A stretch of 64,000 bases of DNA, taken from positions 3,117,001-3,181,000 of the forward strand of contig CM060831.1 of NCBI GenBank assembly GCA_030762175.1, given 5' to 3'. The position numbers and the translations under genes are program-made. The notes below the pieces were generated by a model, which saw only the letters and a program-made list of their open reading frames with translations, made no database searches and was not told where the DNA came from. This document shows, in pieces, positions 1 to 11,285 of the stretch (the first letter of the stretch is position 1; every line of letters starts with the position of its first letter). The DNA comes from Metallyticus violacea. Its lineage: Eukaryota > Arthropoda > Insecta > Mantodea > Metallyticidae.

Positions 1-536
1 GGTTATGCTGAGAAACTGGGTTTTAGTGAGGCACTTGAGGCACGGAAAACCTGGTGTTGTGGTAGAACAAGTCCGTGATTCCCCTAAAGTCAATGTGTTT
101 TCTGTTGTTTCTTCGTCAAAAGTGAATGTTTTCTTTGCGGAGAAAGCTGTTACCGGTCCACTGTACCTGGACATACTTCAGCAATGGCTAATGCCACAAT
201 TACATAAAGATAGCCAGGAGATTCCACCTCATTTTCATCATGATGTCCGTGAGTACCGCGATGCTGAAATTCCTCGTCGTTGGATTGGACGTGCTGCTCG
301 AGATGACTCTGCTCTTCTGTGGTCTCCACGGTCACCTGACCTAACCTATTTGATTTTTTCTTATGAGGTTATGTCAAAGATCGTCTTTACCACATGACGT
401 AGTATAGGTGCAAGAGAGGATCACAGATGCAGTCGCTGGTATGAACCGTCACATGTTGGGACGTGCGTGGCAAGAGTTTGACTACAGGATTGATGTCTGC
501 CGCGTCACCAACGGAGGACATACGGAACATCTGTAA
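1..536 (+). pseudogene. 3' part of a Tc1/mariner-superfamily DDE transposase (family H), cut by the window edge
   Basis: An open frame runs from the window edge to about 397 and then continues in another frame to a TAA at 534-536. The protein shows the SPKVNVF block, a YLDILQQWLMPQL block, PPHFHHDVREY, IPRRWIGRAARDDSAL, SPRSPDLT, and a C-terminal tail WQEFDYRIDVCRVT at about 475-515. These blocks, in this order, belong to a widespread arthropod transposase group often annotated with a DUF4817-type helix-turn-helix. The stretch that normally carries the FQQDGAPPH aspartate is shortened (LHKDSQEIPPHFHH), so a catalytic residue is lost. The N-terminal half lies outside the window. The frame change near 395 and the missing residues mark a dead copy. 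Assignment is by memory of the family. Confidence 0.8.
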
Positions 537-2919
537 GGTATGTACAAAACTTGGAGAGACGCTCTATCCATTGATGTCTGTCATGGTTACTGTTCTATCG
601 ACCACCAAAACCAGGGAAGGATTTTAGATTCACCCTGTGGCAGTGAATTTAGGAAAAAAATTGCGGTTACAGATATTATATAAAATATGCCCGCCCCTAC
701 ACCCAGTTGTTATATTTAGTGAAACTGGATACGGCAGTTGGTCAGAGAGACCTACAGGTCTAAAAAATAAGCACTGAGTGCAATATCTACCATTTGCTGC
801 CATATGAAGGTGCAGTCATTAACGCAACAATTTTAAACACTTTTCAGTCTTCACTCACATTTCTAGCAACGCATTAACACCAGCTCATTATTTTCATTGC
901 CTCAGTCTGGAAGCTGTCCAAATCTAAAAATATAGAATTCCTAGTTAGCGCTGTTTATATGTGTTAAAGTCAAAGGCTAGGGTTTTATTTTAACTTCAAT
1001 ATTTACTTTTTCACACGAAGCCTTGTCACTTTATTTTCTCCTGTTTCGCCAGGCATGTTTTAACCGGAGTGAATTATTACAGTGGCGAATACAATACAAC
1101 GTGAACAGGCATGTGTGATTTTACAATACATTAGGTCTGTTTGAATTAATACAAGATATTAGATTAGATATTTCACAATAAGCTATAAAACATATATTCA
1201 ACAATGAAATAAGATAACAAGTAACTTAACAAATAAAAAGAAATACAAGTAGATTATTTTTTAAAAAATTAAAAATACACACAAAGAAACCTCATTACGA
1301 ATGACAACAGCTGGATTCGATCAATTTGTTTCCCCGAAACCGTTCTCCGGTTATCAGATCTCGCTTAATCAAAAATTTACCTAATCAAAGCCCAGCATGA
1401 CTATCTCTCTCTCTGCTCGGTCCGAAAAGGAATGTGGTAGATAATTTTCCCTGCATCCTTCCGTACATTTATATACAGACAATGTATGTCCACGATTATC
1501 CTTTCTAAGAGATGGGACAAATTCTCCGCTCATATTTGTCGGTGATCTTATTCATCCGCCATGACCCTAATCTGAGCCACGCGGGCACTGTTTAGTTCCT
1601 GTTTTGATGTACTGTTCTCCCTCATTCAGAATGTACTTGCAGCGAAATGATCTCTGTGCATTGCGCAAATGTCTGCTGCCTGTCCATATTCCTTAAGTAG
1701 TTCTTAACCTCCCTCCATGTGTTCTTTCTATTGCCTTGACCCGCCACACAAATGGAGCTATTGATTCTAGTCCCTTTCTTAATTTGGATGCCCAATACCC
1801 ATGTCTTGTTCCCAGCGATTTCTAATAGCACAATGTCCTAATTAAGTTTGGTTTCCATGAATAATTCGCAACCAGTACTTCACTACTCTGATTTTACACT
1901 CTGTGGTTTCGCTGTAGGCCCCCAATTCTCTCTTAATTCCGCAGTTTGCTGTGCTTCTCTCCAGCCCCAGAATTTCTTTATATCCTCCTGGTGGACAAGC
2001 CTGTGCCAACTGCAGGATATAACGAAAATAAACCCATATTTGTCTCAAAAAACTTTTGTTAAGAGTTTTCGAGCCGGAGCCTGTAATTTGCATTTCTTTC
2101 TCTGCAGACCGTCTTTGTGTCGTCTCTGGTCAGGAGGTTGTGAAGGAAAGATTCTTTTAAATCCTTTTTTCGTGAGCTACACAAATCTTGTTCAGTGTGT
2201 TCATTTGAATAAAGAGTAGCGACAGATTCTTAAGAATAATGTATGAGTTCTGTTTATTTAAATTTCCGAAATGCTAACATAATTAATGCGAGATGTCTGA
2301 CAGACCACACAATTCGGAAGGAACTAATTTTAGAAACACGTCGGTGCACACGGCGCAAGAGCGGGGCGGGCGGGCTTACTACATTAAAACTCGGAGATCA
2401 CCCACCATCTTCTTTTCCATATGCAGAGGCATGAGTTTGTGCCTGGTGCATGCTACGGCACTTAACGGTAGCGCAGTGGTTAACAGCAGAGAGAGGTCCT
2501 TTGTCTTCACTCGTCCCCCTGCAGTTTAGTATTCGTTGGATCAATATTTGAGAAGGGGAGGCAACAGAAAGATTCTACCCAACAAGACTCGAACACAAGT
2601 CTTTCTCCAGAATCGAGTGTTGCGACAGTTCATCTCAAAAAGAGCTGAGACATTCTACATTTTAACATAAGCGAGTTTTGTTGCCTTCTGTACATTAATG
2701 TTCGTAAGGCACATTTTGTGCTTTTCTCAGTTTCTGTTGCACTCTTTTGTAAAAGGTTCCAAACGCAAACTAGTTTTTAAAAAATGAACTGCTACATCAT
2801 ACGAGCGCAGCTGCGTACTTGCAAAAGCCAGTCGCCAAGCCATTATGATGAATGTGCTAGTAGCAACTTTGTCAGGGAGTGATTGACATGTGACTGCTTG
2901 AAGCTGTGGACACAAATAT
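537..2919. other. No gene recognised
   Basis: AT-rich sequence with stops in all frames at normal spacing. Short open frames at 1622-1831 and 1842-2219 are the only notable ones, and neither gives a recognisable protein. At 1343-1395 there is a stretch about gaps in strand rules (cttaatcaaaaatttac) that faintly resembles pogo-type terminal repeats, but no second end was found. At 2466-2486 a tRNA A-box-like string (gtagcgcagtggttaac) has no B box behind it. Confidence 0.5.
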
Positions 2920-2924
2920 TTGCA

Positions 2925-3085
2925 AAGAGAGATCCTTGAAAATGACCCACGTCAGGGTAGGCCGGAGAATGTGTTGACCTCCCTAGTTGAAGAAGAAGTT
3001 CTGAGAGGAAATAAAATGAAGAAAAGAGGGATTGCGTTGAAATTTGATACCTGTAATTATATAGCATCACCTACACGGTCAAACT
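2925..3085 (+). pseudogene. Scrap of a mariner-type helix-turn-helix region
   Basis: Read on the plus strand, the stretch gives LENDPRQGRPENV followed by a short helical segment and a stop. The D-P-R-x-G-R-P hook joins the two helix-turn-helix motifs in mariner transposases and is the only firm match. No catalytic domain, terminal repeat or upstream start is visible nearby. It could belong to another Tc1/mariner group, and a chance match cannot be excluded because the fragment is about 50 codons. Confidence 0.4.
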
Positions 3086-3459
3086 TATGAATCACGTTTC
3101 CCATCTTATTCAGTTCCTCATTCACAGCCACTTATATCCTAATCGGTGAATTATTTTATCTAAATAAAAGGCATACAAGTCATTAAGGAATAGGCCTGAA
3201 AATTGTTTGTGGAATTTGATCTGTGTGTTATGAGATTTGGGTGCTGAATTGAAATACAACCACCTTTTTTCTCCAATGTTTTTTCACAAAATTAATTTGA
3301 AAATATGGCAAAAGAGCAGATTAATTCGCATTATGAACAAAACGTGCTTTGAAAATAAAATTAAAAATAGCATCCTATGCATCTTTTTAATCAGGAATCA
3401 CTCCCAAGGTTTAATTATCTTTACAGACCCTATTTTTATCCCCCCCCTCTCTCTCTCTG
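3086..3459. other. No gene recognised
   Basis: AT-rich sequence with a short CT run at 3443-3458. A 76-codon open frame on the plus strand (3237-3467) has low complexity and no recognised relatives. Confidence 0.4.
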
Positions 3460-4240
3460 CTTCATGAAACAGAGGAATTTAGTGTAGTCCCTCTGCTGTC
3501 CAAGAAAAGTGGTAATTACTTTTAAATCTCCGCATATCGCCCAACATGATCATTGTATTTCAGTTTGGAGAAGACCATGCTAGGCTTTCATATGCACAGA
3601 ATGTCCTGTGCTTGCATCCATCTTGAGCAAGTGCTGCTTTTGAATGAATCAATAAAAAACCTCCATTCACCGACTCCTTAAACAATCCAATGATATCACT
3701 ACAGTAATTCTTCTGAGAAAAGTTAAGCTACGAAATTTGTTCCTTTATGTTTGAGTCATAAGGGAGATGTACCACAGGCCAATAAATTCTTTTCCTTTAA
3801 CCTAACCTAACAGTTCTGTTGAATCTTTGGGGAGACCTAAGTCCCTAATCAGCCTGTGAATAAAGTTGGGGCTTTCTACTGCCTGTAACCTTGAAGAATC
3901 CGTCAGATTTCCCACATTCGTCAGATATGTATTCTGGATGAAGGTAAAGGTATACCTGGTTGATGAGTTGCAAGGCGTCTTGCTGACTGCGATAAACCTT
4001 TTCTTCCTTATTTTTAAGATTATAACAGGAACAGAAGTAACAGTCAGTTCCATCCATAACATCGGATCCCCAAAGCGGAAAGCTTTTTATTACCTTCAGA
4101 CCATTGCCGAAGTTCTTCCACAGAGCATACCTTACTTACAGCCCATGCCTTGTCCATATCACCAATTTTCATCCCGAAATATGCATAGTACATACAGCGT
4201 AATGTCTCCACAAAAGTTATCAGGCGAATTATGACATGTT
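3460..4240 (-). pseudogene. Decayed copy of a multi-copy arthropod ORF family of unknown function
   Basis: On the minus strand, the blocks appear in the order known from a repeated uncharacterised protein of insects and spiders. They are YYAYFGMKIGDMDKAW and VEELRQWSEGNKKLSALGI (4060-4205), DCYFCSCYNLKNK (about 4000-4045), LIRDLGLPKDSTELLG (3802-3850), EWRFFIDSFKSS (about 3625-3672) and CWAICGDLKVITTFLGQQ with RDYTKF (3463-3548). Several frame changes and stops separate the blocks, so the copy is dead. One cysteine of the usual CxxC pair near the N-terminus is lost. The function of the family is unknown; its copy number suggests spread with a mobile element. Identification is from memory of the conserved blocks. 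The best-supported part is 3463-3548 plus 4060-4205. Confidence 0.6.
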
Positions 4241-5357
4241 GTATTAGTAAATAAAAAGAATAAAGTAATGAAAAACTGATAATACACACAAAAATAAACC
4301 TTCGAAAACAACTCACTACTAATACTGAATAACTGAACACCATCTCACACAGTACTAGTTACAGATTGTGAAACAACAATGCATCATCAAAATTCTTTAT
4401 TGTTGGGCGAATAAAGACGATTGAGGCCGCAGTATTATGTCAGTAAAGTTTGGTGGTTCTTGGAAAATTTCGAGTATTTTTTCTGAAATCAGCACACATA
4501 AATCTTCAAACAATTTCAACAGTAAGAAAGGGTTTCTAATTATGTTGCTTAATAAAGAGAAAAGCAAGTCTTTAACATGACGCGTATTACTTGCACACAA
4601 GTAGCAGTTTCTTGTAAGATTCAAACCCAGTCCTACACGGAGTGACCCCAATTTTCAGCAAGTGGGTTGGCCAAGGAGTGGCTCGAATATAAACATGTCA
4701 CCGCTGAAGAAATTTACGACCTAACGCAATGAATGTGGAGTTATTTAGCCTTGGCTAAAATTCTCCCAAAAGACTCCTCGCCAACAATTAACGAGGGAGT
4801 GGTTCACACTGGGAAGTGCGGCCCTTCTTCGAGACGTCCGTGATGAGAACAATAAGCGAATCTCTTTGAGTGACGCATACGTCTGGGTCGCGCCGTGCAA
4901 AAACGCTCGTAAAGTTCGGAATGCCGTATTTTAATAACCAGCTCAGTGCTCGTAAAACATTTATGTGTTCAGGTTTGAGTTGTTGAAACTGATTGGTAAA
5001 AGTAAAAATGTGCCCTTGAATGCTTGCTTTGTTTCCCGCTGAGAACGAGGAAAAACAGCAAACCCATGACTTAATGCAAGTTTTGAGGGCGGTCCGCGAG
5101 GTTCTCCACTACGCATTCATTTGAAACATCAAGTCATACGTGTAGCGGATATTGAGTATCGTGCAGTTATAAAATTCTTAGTAAATATGGGTACTCTTTT
5201 CCTTCATTTTCAACGATAAAAATCTACTGCCGAATTTCAACATGGATATAACTTGAAGATGACCTTAAAAGTGCAACATTAGCACAATTCATTGAAAAAA
5301 AAATTAGAAATGATTTACAACAGTTTTTATACCTTAAAAACTGCAGTCGTTGCCATC
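4241..5357. other. No gene recognised
   Basis: Mostly AT-rich sequence. At 4905-4925 the string gctcgtaaagttcgga also occurs at 46131-46146, in a similar context (gtgcaaaaa upstream), which hints at a shared old repeat. Nothing coding is supported. Confidence 0.4.
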
Positions 5358-5965
5358 TTCATGGTAACTTTTTCATGACGAGACGTAGCGAAACCATTGT
5401 TTGGGAGTACTGGACAGCTGCCTGAAATGCCTCGTTGTTGCCGAATTTTTTACCTTCGCATAATCAGGCGGAGCGAGATCCGGTGAACATGGTGGGTGCG
5501 GCACAACAATGAACTAGCAGCCGTGTTTGAGGAAAACTCTTGTTGACCACTTTCCCTTTCGCCGTTGCTGATTCTGCGTCTAAGCAGTGCAAGACCGCCA
5601 TTCTTTGAAGAAGCAGCATGTCTGACAATCAGCTTACCGACCAGCAGGTGATTTCTCCCAGGATGTTTCATTTAATGCTTTCGACGTTGTTCACCATGGG
5701 TCGTTACAGGTGCGGATCTTCATTATGTCAACTCTTTTCTCCGCGGAACGCAATGTGCGCACACCTTTTATCGTGTGCAGAGTTGAGCGGCTGAGGACTA
5801 TCTGAAGTCTGGTTCATATGCGTCTGTTAGCCACAACCTCAGCACTCAAACTGCAGACAGTCTTCTGTGCACATACCGCAGTTAAATATCTATGAATTTC
5901 TTCCACAAAAACCGTGCGTCCTTCTTTACTTGACAACAACCGTCATCTAGCGCTGCATGGCGTTC
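5358..5965 (-). mobile_element. Mariner family A relic, copy 1
   Basis: On the minus strand the stretch reads parallel to the copies at 7812, 15840, 19640 and 29968. It holds the run cagtactcccaaacaatggtt followed by the end-proximal gaagttacca-like string (5358-5412), and upstream of it a coding remnant ending in a PHPP-SPDLAPPDY-like block (about 5462-5500). That block is the last catalytic aspartate region of a Tc1/mariner transposase. The frame is broken many times. The region 5640-5960 aligns by eye with 16440-16720, including a string around ttcttccacaaa. No terminal repeats could be fixed. Confidence 0.6.
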
Positions 5966-7811
5966 TAAGAAGAGCCTACAGTCTGAAAACACCTCTCAGA
6001 GATACGTGTAGCTTATATTTAAATGAGAATTGCACAATGAATCGGGGAGTTTTAACATAACGGATTTTTCCTGTCGACTTCTAACTGTATTAGCATCACA
6101 CATCAGAATCGTTAGAGCCGATTGAATAGTATCAGTCTTCTGGAACACTAAAGCAATGTTATCTTCAAAAGTTTAAAACCTAACTAGAGAGTTCTATTTC
6201 AATCTCTTAAAGCAACTAGATAAAAACTAACAGATTCAAAGTATTAATTGTTATAGTATCCGCCATACTCCCCCATTTGGCTACTCGTTGACTTCCATCT
6301 GTTTCCAAAGCTCAAATTCTTCCTTACTAGTCAGCGTTTTTAATTAAATCAAGAAGCAGTTGCAGCTGTACAGGAATATTTGTCACACATTCCGAAAAAT
6401 AACTTCAGGGAGGGGATAATGGCTTTGGAGTATTGAATTTGGGGACCCCATGCTGAAAAATGAAAACAATGTCCATATTAAAACCTCTCTTTCGTTGTTA
6501 GGCCGAGAACTTTGCATTCGTACAGGCCTATGCACAAAGTTCCTCTCTCTGTAAAAGTGTAGTCAGCGGACTGCATTTTTCCAGAGCGCCTTGGCGGTAA
6601 TAGTCACTTAAACCTGAAGGAAGTGCCAGTACGAAATGTGTCCAATAGTAAATTGCGTACTTTCATACTCTTTGACCGAAACTAGTCTTTTTGTTCTTCG
6701 AAACGTTATTTTCACAAAATTACATATAATAAATTTATCGCACTAAAACAAACAAAAAATTTTATGAATTTAAATAGTGATTGTATCCTTTAGCCTTCTT
6801 CAAGGTAATGCTAATTTGTGACCGACTTGATATGGATTGGCCCGTATCGGTGTTGGATATTTTTCAAAAGAATGTAAAAATGTGCATTTACATAAGAATG
6901 CTGTTCTATTCTGTCATCCAGTTGTGATATTTCTGCACGGGATCACAGACAGGATAAACCAGTTATATAAAGTTCGCTTCGTTCTGAATCTCCACAATCT
7001 AAAGTGGCAGGTCTTTCATTCGACTTCGATTATTGGATTTCGCCATCAATACCACTGTTTTGAATTATTCACTTTTCAATTAAATTACCTCGTTCGTACA
7101 CACGCAAAACGACAATGACCAGTGCGTTTACTTTTCAAAAATTCTTCACTGCATGATAGAGCCTCTACAGAAGAAAATACATGACAGTGAAAACATTTGC
7201 AGGAAATAAATGTGAAATTTAAATCTCTTAAAACAATCTGCCTGTTACGGGCGATTCAGGAATCAGATTCCAGCCTCTCTAGACGTAACCTTCCCGTTCC
7301 ACTGCAGCTTCAATAATTAATATATTTTCTTGTTTAGATATTGCTCCTTTCTGTTAATTTCTAGATATTTTTACAATTCTTAATTTTAATCTTTATAATT
7401 GTTGAAGCCTGAGTCGCGTTACACTTTCTTGTGGCAGCTATTGTTATTTCTTTACCTTAGCTTGTTTTACCTTAAAAAATTTGGCAGACATCTTGCATTA
7501 AAATTTAGCTGCATTGGTCAATAATGCCGGTTTTATTATGAGTTACAAACAAATAATAGAAAAGGGGGGACTTATTCTTAAGTTCCCAAAACGGTGTTCC
7601 CAGTGTTATTTAATTTTTAAATCGGTATTAAAGTTGCCAATGTGAATTTAAAATCAATAATGTTTATTCGTGTTTCACAAATAGGCGATATAATTTGAAA
7701 AAATAATCACTAAGAATTCATACAAGTTAGTATTGGCTAATTAAAGAGGTATCACGGCTGCATAAGCACAAAATGTAAAGTGTGGTAAAAGATTTCAATT
7801 ACTAAACATGA
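5966..7811. other. No gene recognised
   Basis: AT-rich sequence without a convincing coding block. The 93-codon open frame at 6837-7118 (plus) shows no known motif and looks like chance. Confidence 0.4.
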
Positions 7812-8835
7812 TACGAGGAGTGTTCGGAAAGTATTTTACAACAAGGGTGTTTTTGAATATGGGCACTCTATGGGAATTCCCTTCAAAGAGGGATGGACTG
7901 ATACTAGTACGCCATGCAATGCACGAACGAAACAAAAGGACAGTGTTCGTTTGTTGTCGAGCACGGAAAGATGTGGACAAAACGGAAGGCGATTATCATG
8001 GGCAAAGAAGGACTGCATGTTTTCTGCGGAAGGAAAACGTCAAATATGGAGAAAAGCATAGACTTTTAACTGTGGTATTGGTCAAAAAGTTCCTGGACAG
8101 AAGAACGCTTACAAATGGATCAATAGGTTCGCCAGCGGCACGGAATCTACACACAAGAATGTGAGCACTGTACGTCAACATCGCGGTCTACCAGGAAAAT
8201 TGACGTTGTATAACCTTTGATGACAGGCCTCGGACGCGTAATCCGTCACACCATTATTAACGACGATTTGAATACGGAAAAGATTTGCGCACTTTGAGTT
8301 CCACGGCCCTTGATACTGGCACAGAAGAACAAAAGTGTTGAACTCTTGTCTTTGGCCACCGGAAATGCATAATGAAGATCTGACTGGTGACTAGTACACA
8401 TCAGAGAAGTAAATCATGTTCATGCAAGCAGTCATTATGTGAGCAGCAGTAATCATCGTCTTTCGGGACACTTCAGACATGTCTCTAATGCATGAATTCT
8501 TCAAGGAACGCGAGATTCAGTAACAGCGAAAGGGAAAGTGATCGAGAGTGTTTCTCCAACATGAGAATGCGCGGCCCCACGCCGCAAAGTTGGTATCGCT
8601 GGGGTTCATTGTTATGCTGTACCCACCAAATTCGCCGGATATCGCTCCATCTCAATATGCCTTATTGACAACATGAAAGACTCGCTACGAGGTATAAAAA
8701 AAATGGCAACAGGGAAGAAATTTAGACAATGTACCAAACAATAATTTTGCGACATCATAATGAAGTTACCAGGAACTCAATGTACAACGTTAAACATTTC
8801 GTGTGTATTGAACCGTGTTGCTAGAAAAAACTATC
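7812..8835 (+). mobile_element. Mariner family A relic, copy 2, with left terminal repeat
   Basis: The left end carries tacgaggagtgttcggaaag, a typical mariner inverted-repeat start. Inside, a helix-turn-helix remnant appears at 8085-8160 (an EGTES-like stretch seen as GSIGSPAARNLHT in the surviving frame). A catalytic remnant at 8545-8665 reads LQHENARPHAAK then YPPNSPDIAPSQY, matching the second and third acidic blocks of mariner transposases, with the last aspartate changed to glutamine. The final part (8730-8790) matches copies 1, 3, 4 and 5. The right terminal repeat is missing; the sequence runs directly into a different mariner at about 8838. The element was about 1 kb before truncation. 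Confidence 0.75.
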
Positions 8836-8837
8836 GT

Positions 8838-9467
8838 TCAGATATCACAGACTGCTAACTCAGGATCAAAAGCGAATCAGAATGTAAGTTTGGTCCGTTT
8901 TAAGAAAAATCTCGCCGAATATATTGCGTCGATTTTTGCCCAATGGTGAAATATGGACGCACTATTACACACCTGAAGTCTAAATAATGGAAGCATCACA
9001 ATTCTCCACCGCTAATGAAATCGGCCAGGAAGATCATGTTGCCGATTTTCTGGGATACCAAGGCTGTACTACTAATTATCTTCTCAATGGAGCGTATTAT
9101 GGACCTATGGACCTATTGAAGACAAAAATACGCGACAAAAGGCCGAGTATATAAAAAAAGAATGCGGTCTTGCATCAAGATAATGCTCGTCCCTATACGT
9201 GTATCCTAGCAATAGCGAAAATCAATGAATTGGGGCTCCATTTTCTGCCATATCCGCCTTGGCTCCATAGAACTTCGATCTATTTCCTAAATTGAGGCAA
9301 CTTCTTGGTGGAAAGAAAATTTCTTACGATACAGAGTTTAAATCATCAATTGAGGCTTATTTTTCAGATCTGGAGGAATCTGATTCTCATGATGGAATAA
9401 AGGATTTGCAGCTTCTCTGTAGAAAGTGCATTAGTGTCAAGGGAGACTATGTTGAAAAATAAAAACA
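8838..9467 (+). pseudogene. Mariner transposase relic, family C (N-terminus missing)
   Basis: The reading begins with the LTQDQKRIRM block that follows the helix-turn-helix region in mariner transposases (about 8856-8885). It continues through an IWTHYYTPE block (first catalytic aspartate region, 8948-8975), a FWDTKAV-like block (9048-9075), GAYYGPMDLLKTKIRDKR (9090-9145) and VLHQDNARPYTC (9168-9205). The C-terminal CRKCISVKGDYVEK with its stop lies at 9420-9463. Several stops and frame changes interrupt it, and the last catalytic aspartate block is degraded (PYPPWLHRTS). The copy abuts family A copy 2 on its left and has no visible left end. Confidence 0.85.
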
Positions 9468-9531
9468 AATGTCAAAAAGCTGTGCTGTCATTTTGTGTTT
9501 TCCGAAGACTTTTCAAATGACCGTTGTAGAA

Positions 9532-9548
9532 TTTTTTTTTTTTTTTTT
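9532..9548 (+). repeat. Poly-T run
   Basis: A homopolymer of about 17 T lies 65 bp after the family C relic. It may mark the decayed 3' end region of that element or be an unrelated slippage product. Confidence 0.9.
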
Positions 9549-9953
9549 CATTCCCCACACTCAAAGAGATCGGTTTATGTTCAAATTGTCAATCCCTGTT
9601 AAGTATGGTATATGGTTTTTCTGGAAAGGTCATATTATCACGAAACAACATAAAATGTTTCTGTTGTTTCTATTGCTTTGAACTGCAAATTAATATTTAC
9701 GAGGATAGGTCCATAAGTTTCCGGCCTCGCTGATAAGGATTATCGCTTTCACTAAATATATATTTTAGTGTCGTATCTTATCTGTTCATAAACAATTGCA
9801 GCTGTAACTTCCGCTTCGCTGTGTTCAGCTGTTCAGATATAATTGCATAAAGAAGGCTATGTGTAGAAGATTGTGACATGTTCAAAATGGAGTTTCGAGC
9901 TGTTATTAAGTTATTCACCAAGAAGGACTTACTCCAAATGAAATTAAACGCGA

Positions 9954-10355
9954 TTGGACGGTGTATATGGGGAAGCATCCCCCTCACATTCTACCGTAAA
10001 AGAATGGGCCAAGCTGTTTCGAATGGGTCGAGAAAGCATTGAAGACGAAGAGCGTGCAGGTCGGCCCTTGATGCTCACTCCTGAAAACATCGCTCTTGTG
10101 GAAGGAGAAATTATGGAAGACCAGCGGCTCATAGTTACAGAAATAGCAGCACGGGTGGGCCTTACTAAGACAACAGTCCTTCGAATTATTCATGAACATT
10201 TAAACTTGAATAACGTTAGTGTAAGATGGATGCCCTCAGTCCAAATGCAACAACGAGTCATCTGTTGTCAGGCATTTTTGGAGCTCTGCCGCGGCAAAGA
10301 GAGAGAAGTTCTGCAAACCATTGTTACAGGAGATGAAACTATGCTCCTCTACTAA
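9954..10355 (+). pseudogene. Family B mariner transposase, N-terminal open segment
   Basis: This 133-codon open segment covers the DNA-binding half and the first catalytic aspartate of the transposase. A helix-turn-helix motif (TVTEIAARVGL-type, seen as IVTEIAARVGLTKTTV) lies near residues 60-76, followed by LRIIHEHLNLN. The segment ends in TGDETMLLY and a stop; a tyrosine would normally follow here. The true start is upstream at about 9892 in a different frame, so the methionine at 9954 is not the natural start. The second half of the gene resumes after the SINE at 10747. Confidence 0.85.
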
Positions 10356-10442
10356 GATCCCCTGTGAAAAGAGAATCAATGGAGTGGCGTAAACCTGGCG
10401 AAGCACCGCCTCTAAATGCCAAGGTCACTCAGTCAACCAAGG

Positions 10443-10746
10443 AGTTTTGTTTGATTTGGTTTATTTACGGATGCTCTTTAACATCTCAGGTCATCAATGT
10501 CCCATTCAATTCAGGGCGTTAAATGGCCGACAAATTTTGCTCAGAGGCCTCTTCTTTTAGGATTGAGGTTCTTTTTCGTGCCGTAAATCTACGACAAGCG
10601 ACCCACAGCTTTGCTTCCCTTCCGAAGGAAGTCATACCTAAGATTTTTACCCGAAAAAAATCCTTCGATCCTGGCCGGGTTTGAACCCGCGGTCTTGGGT
10701 TTAGAAGGCGAGTATGGTTACCACTACACCACCAGTACCGACATTT
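10443..10746 (-). mobile_element. SINE family 1, inserted in mariner B
   Basis: A tRNA-derived SINE in minus orientation. Its tRNA-like head is at the right end (the complement of ggtggtgtagtggtaacc at about 10715-10735, and the B box complement around 10676-10692). Its tail ggacgctctttaacatctca (complement orientation) is at the left end. The host transposase is split at matching sequence: accaagga at 10436-10443 and accaagaa at 10747-10754 form a probable target-site duplication with one mismatch. Five other copies are in the window. The element has no coding capacity and depends on a LINE for movement. Confidence 0.92.
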
Positions 10747-10828
10747 ACCAAGAAGATCATGATCACAATCTTTTGGTACTGTGAAGGTATATTCTTTATT
10801 GACTTCAAGGAGAGGAACATCACAGTAA

Positions 10829-11080
10829 ATGGGAGTACTATGCTGGCCTATTGCACAAACTTCGTGCTTCCATCAAAGAGAAAAGGCATGGAAAGCTGAG
10901 TGGTGTGTGCGACTTCTTCGCGACAACGCGCCTGTGCACAGACTTCTTGTTGCAAAGGAAGCTGTGAAGAAATGTGGCTTCAAGGAGATCGACCTTCCAC
11001 CGTACAGTCCAGATCTAGCTCCCAGTGACTATTTTGTCTTCTCAAAACTCAAGAAAGAACCTTCGAGGAAGGAAATTTAA
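10829..11080 (+). pseudogene. Family B mariner transposase, C-terminal catalytic segment
   Basis: An 83-codon open segment of the transposase after the SINE. It contains the second aspartate in LLRDNAPVHR (codon at about 10922) and the third in PSDYF (codon at about 11027), separated by 34 residues. The block GFKEIDLPPYSPDLAP lies between. The frame shifts just after KKEP, and the C-terminus continues in another frame to about 11225. The methionine at 10829 is internal to the family protein and not a real start. Confidence 0.88.
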
Positions 11081-11285
11081 GTGTGACGAAGAAGTGATAC
11101 ATGCTGTTTATTCCCATTTTGCAGACAAACTTCTGAATATTTTGGCGGGGGGGGGGGGGATTCAAATGTTAATTCAAAGATGTGAGAAGTGTATTGCAAT
11201 AAAAGGTAACTATATTGAAGAGTTAATTATAGTTTTTGTTTTTATCACAGCTAGATAATGGTTAGGCCGAAAATTTGGGCTTTCG

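Larger units (their letters stand above)
9698..11285 (+). mobile_element. Mariner family B, nearly full length, interrupted by a SINE
   Basis: The left terminal repeat is at 9698-9724 (tacgaggataggtccataag and on) and a decayed right repeat lies near 11255-11285 (ggttaggccgaaaatttggg). Without the SINE the element is about 1.28 kb, the usual mariner size. The transposase starts near 9892 (MEFRAVIKLF). It has a helix-turn-helix region with ERAGRPLMLTPENIAL (10050-10095), the TGDET block (about 10328-10342), LLRDNAPVHR (10913-10942) and PPYSPDLAPSDY (10995-11030). The two acidic residues flank 34 residues, giving the DD34D signature of mariner. The C-terminal block IQRCEKCIAIKGNYIEE is at 11170-11225. 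Stops at about 10355, a frame change near 11070 and a G-run (11147-11159) inactivate it. Confidence 0.92.

Noticed and set aside
1343..1400. Pogo/Tigger-like terminal repeat string
   Set aside because: No inverted partner and no transposase block was found.
2466..2530. A-box-like string suggesting a tRNA gene
   Set aside because: No B box and no cloverleaf pairing.
3799..3812. CCTAA-type strings (also 44651-44660 and 63950-63962) like the insect telomere repeat
   Set aside because: Only two to three units each, so chance occurrences are likely.
6837..7118. 93-codon open frame
   Set aside because: No motif, no splice pattern; expected by chance in AT-rich DNA of this size.
11147..11159. G-run in mariner B and C-run (34733-34746) at a similar place in mariner D copy 2 as a shared feature
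   Set aside because: The runs are G on one coding strand and C on the other, so they arose separately.
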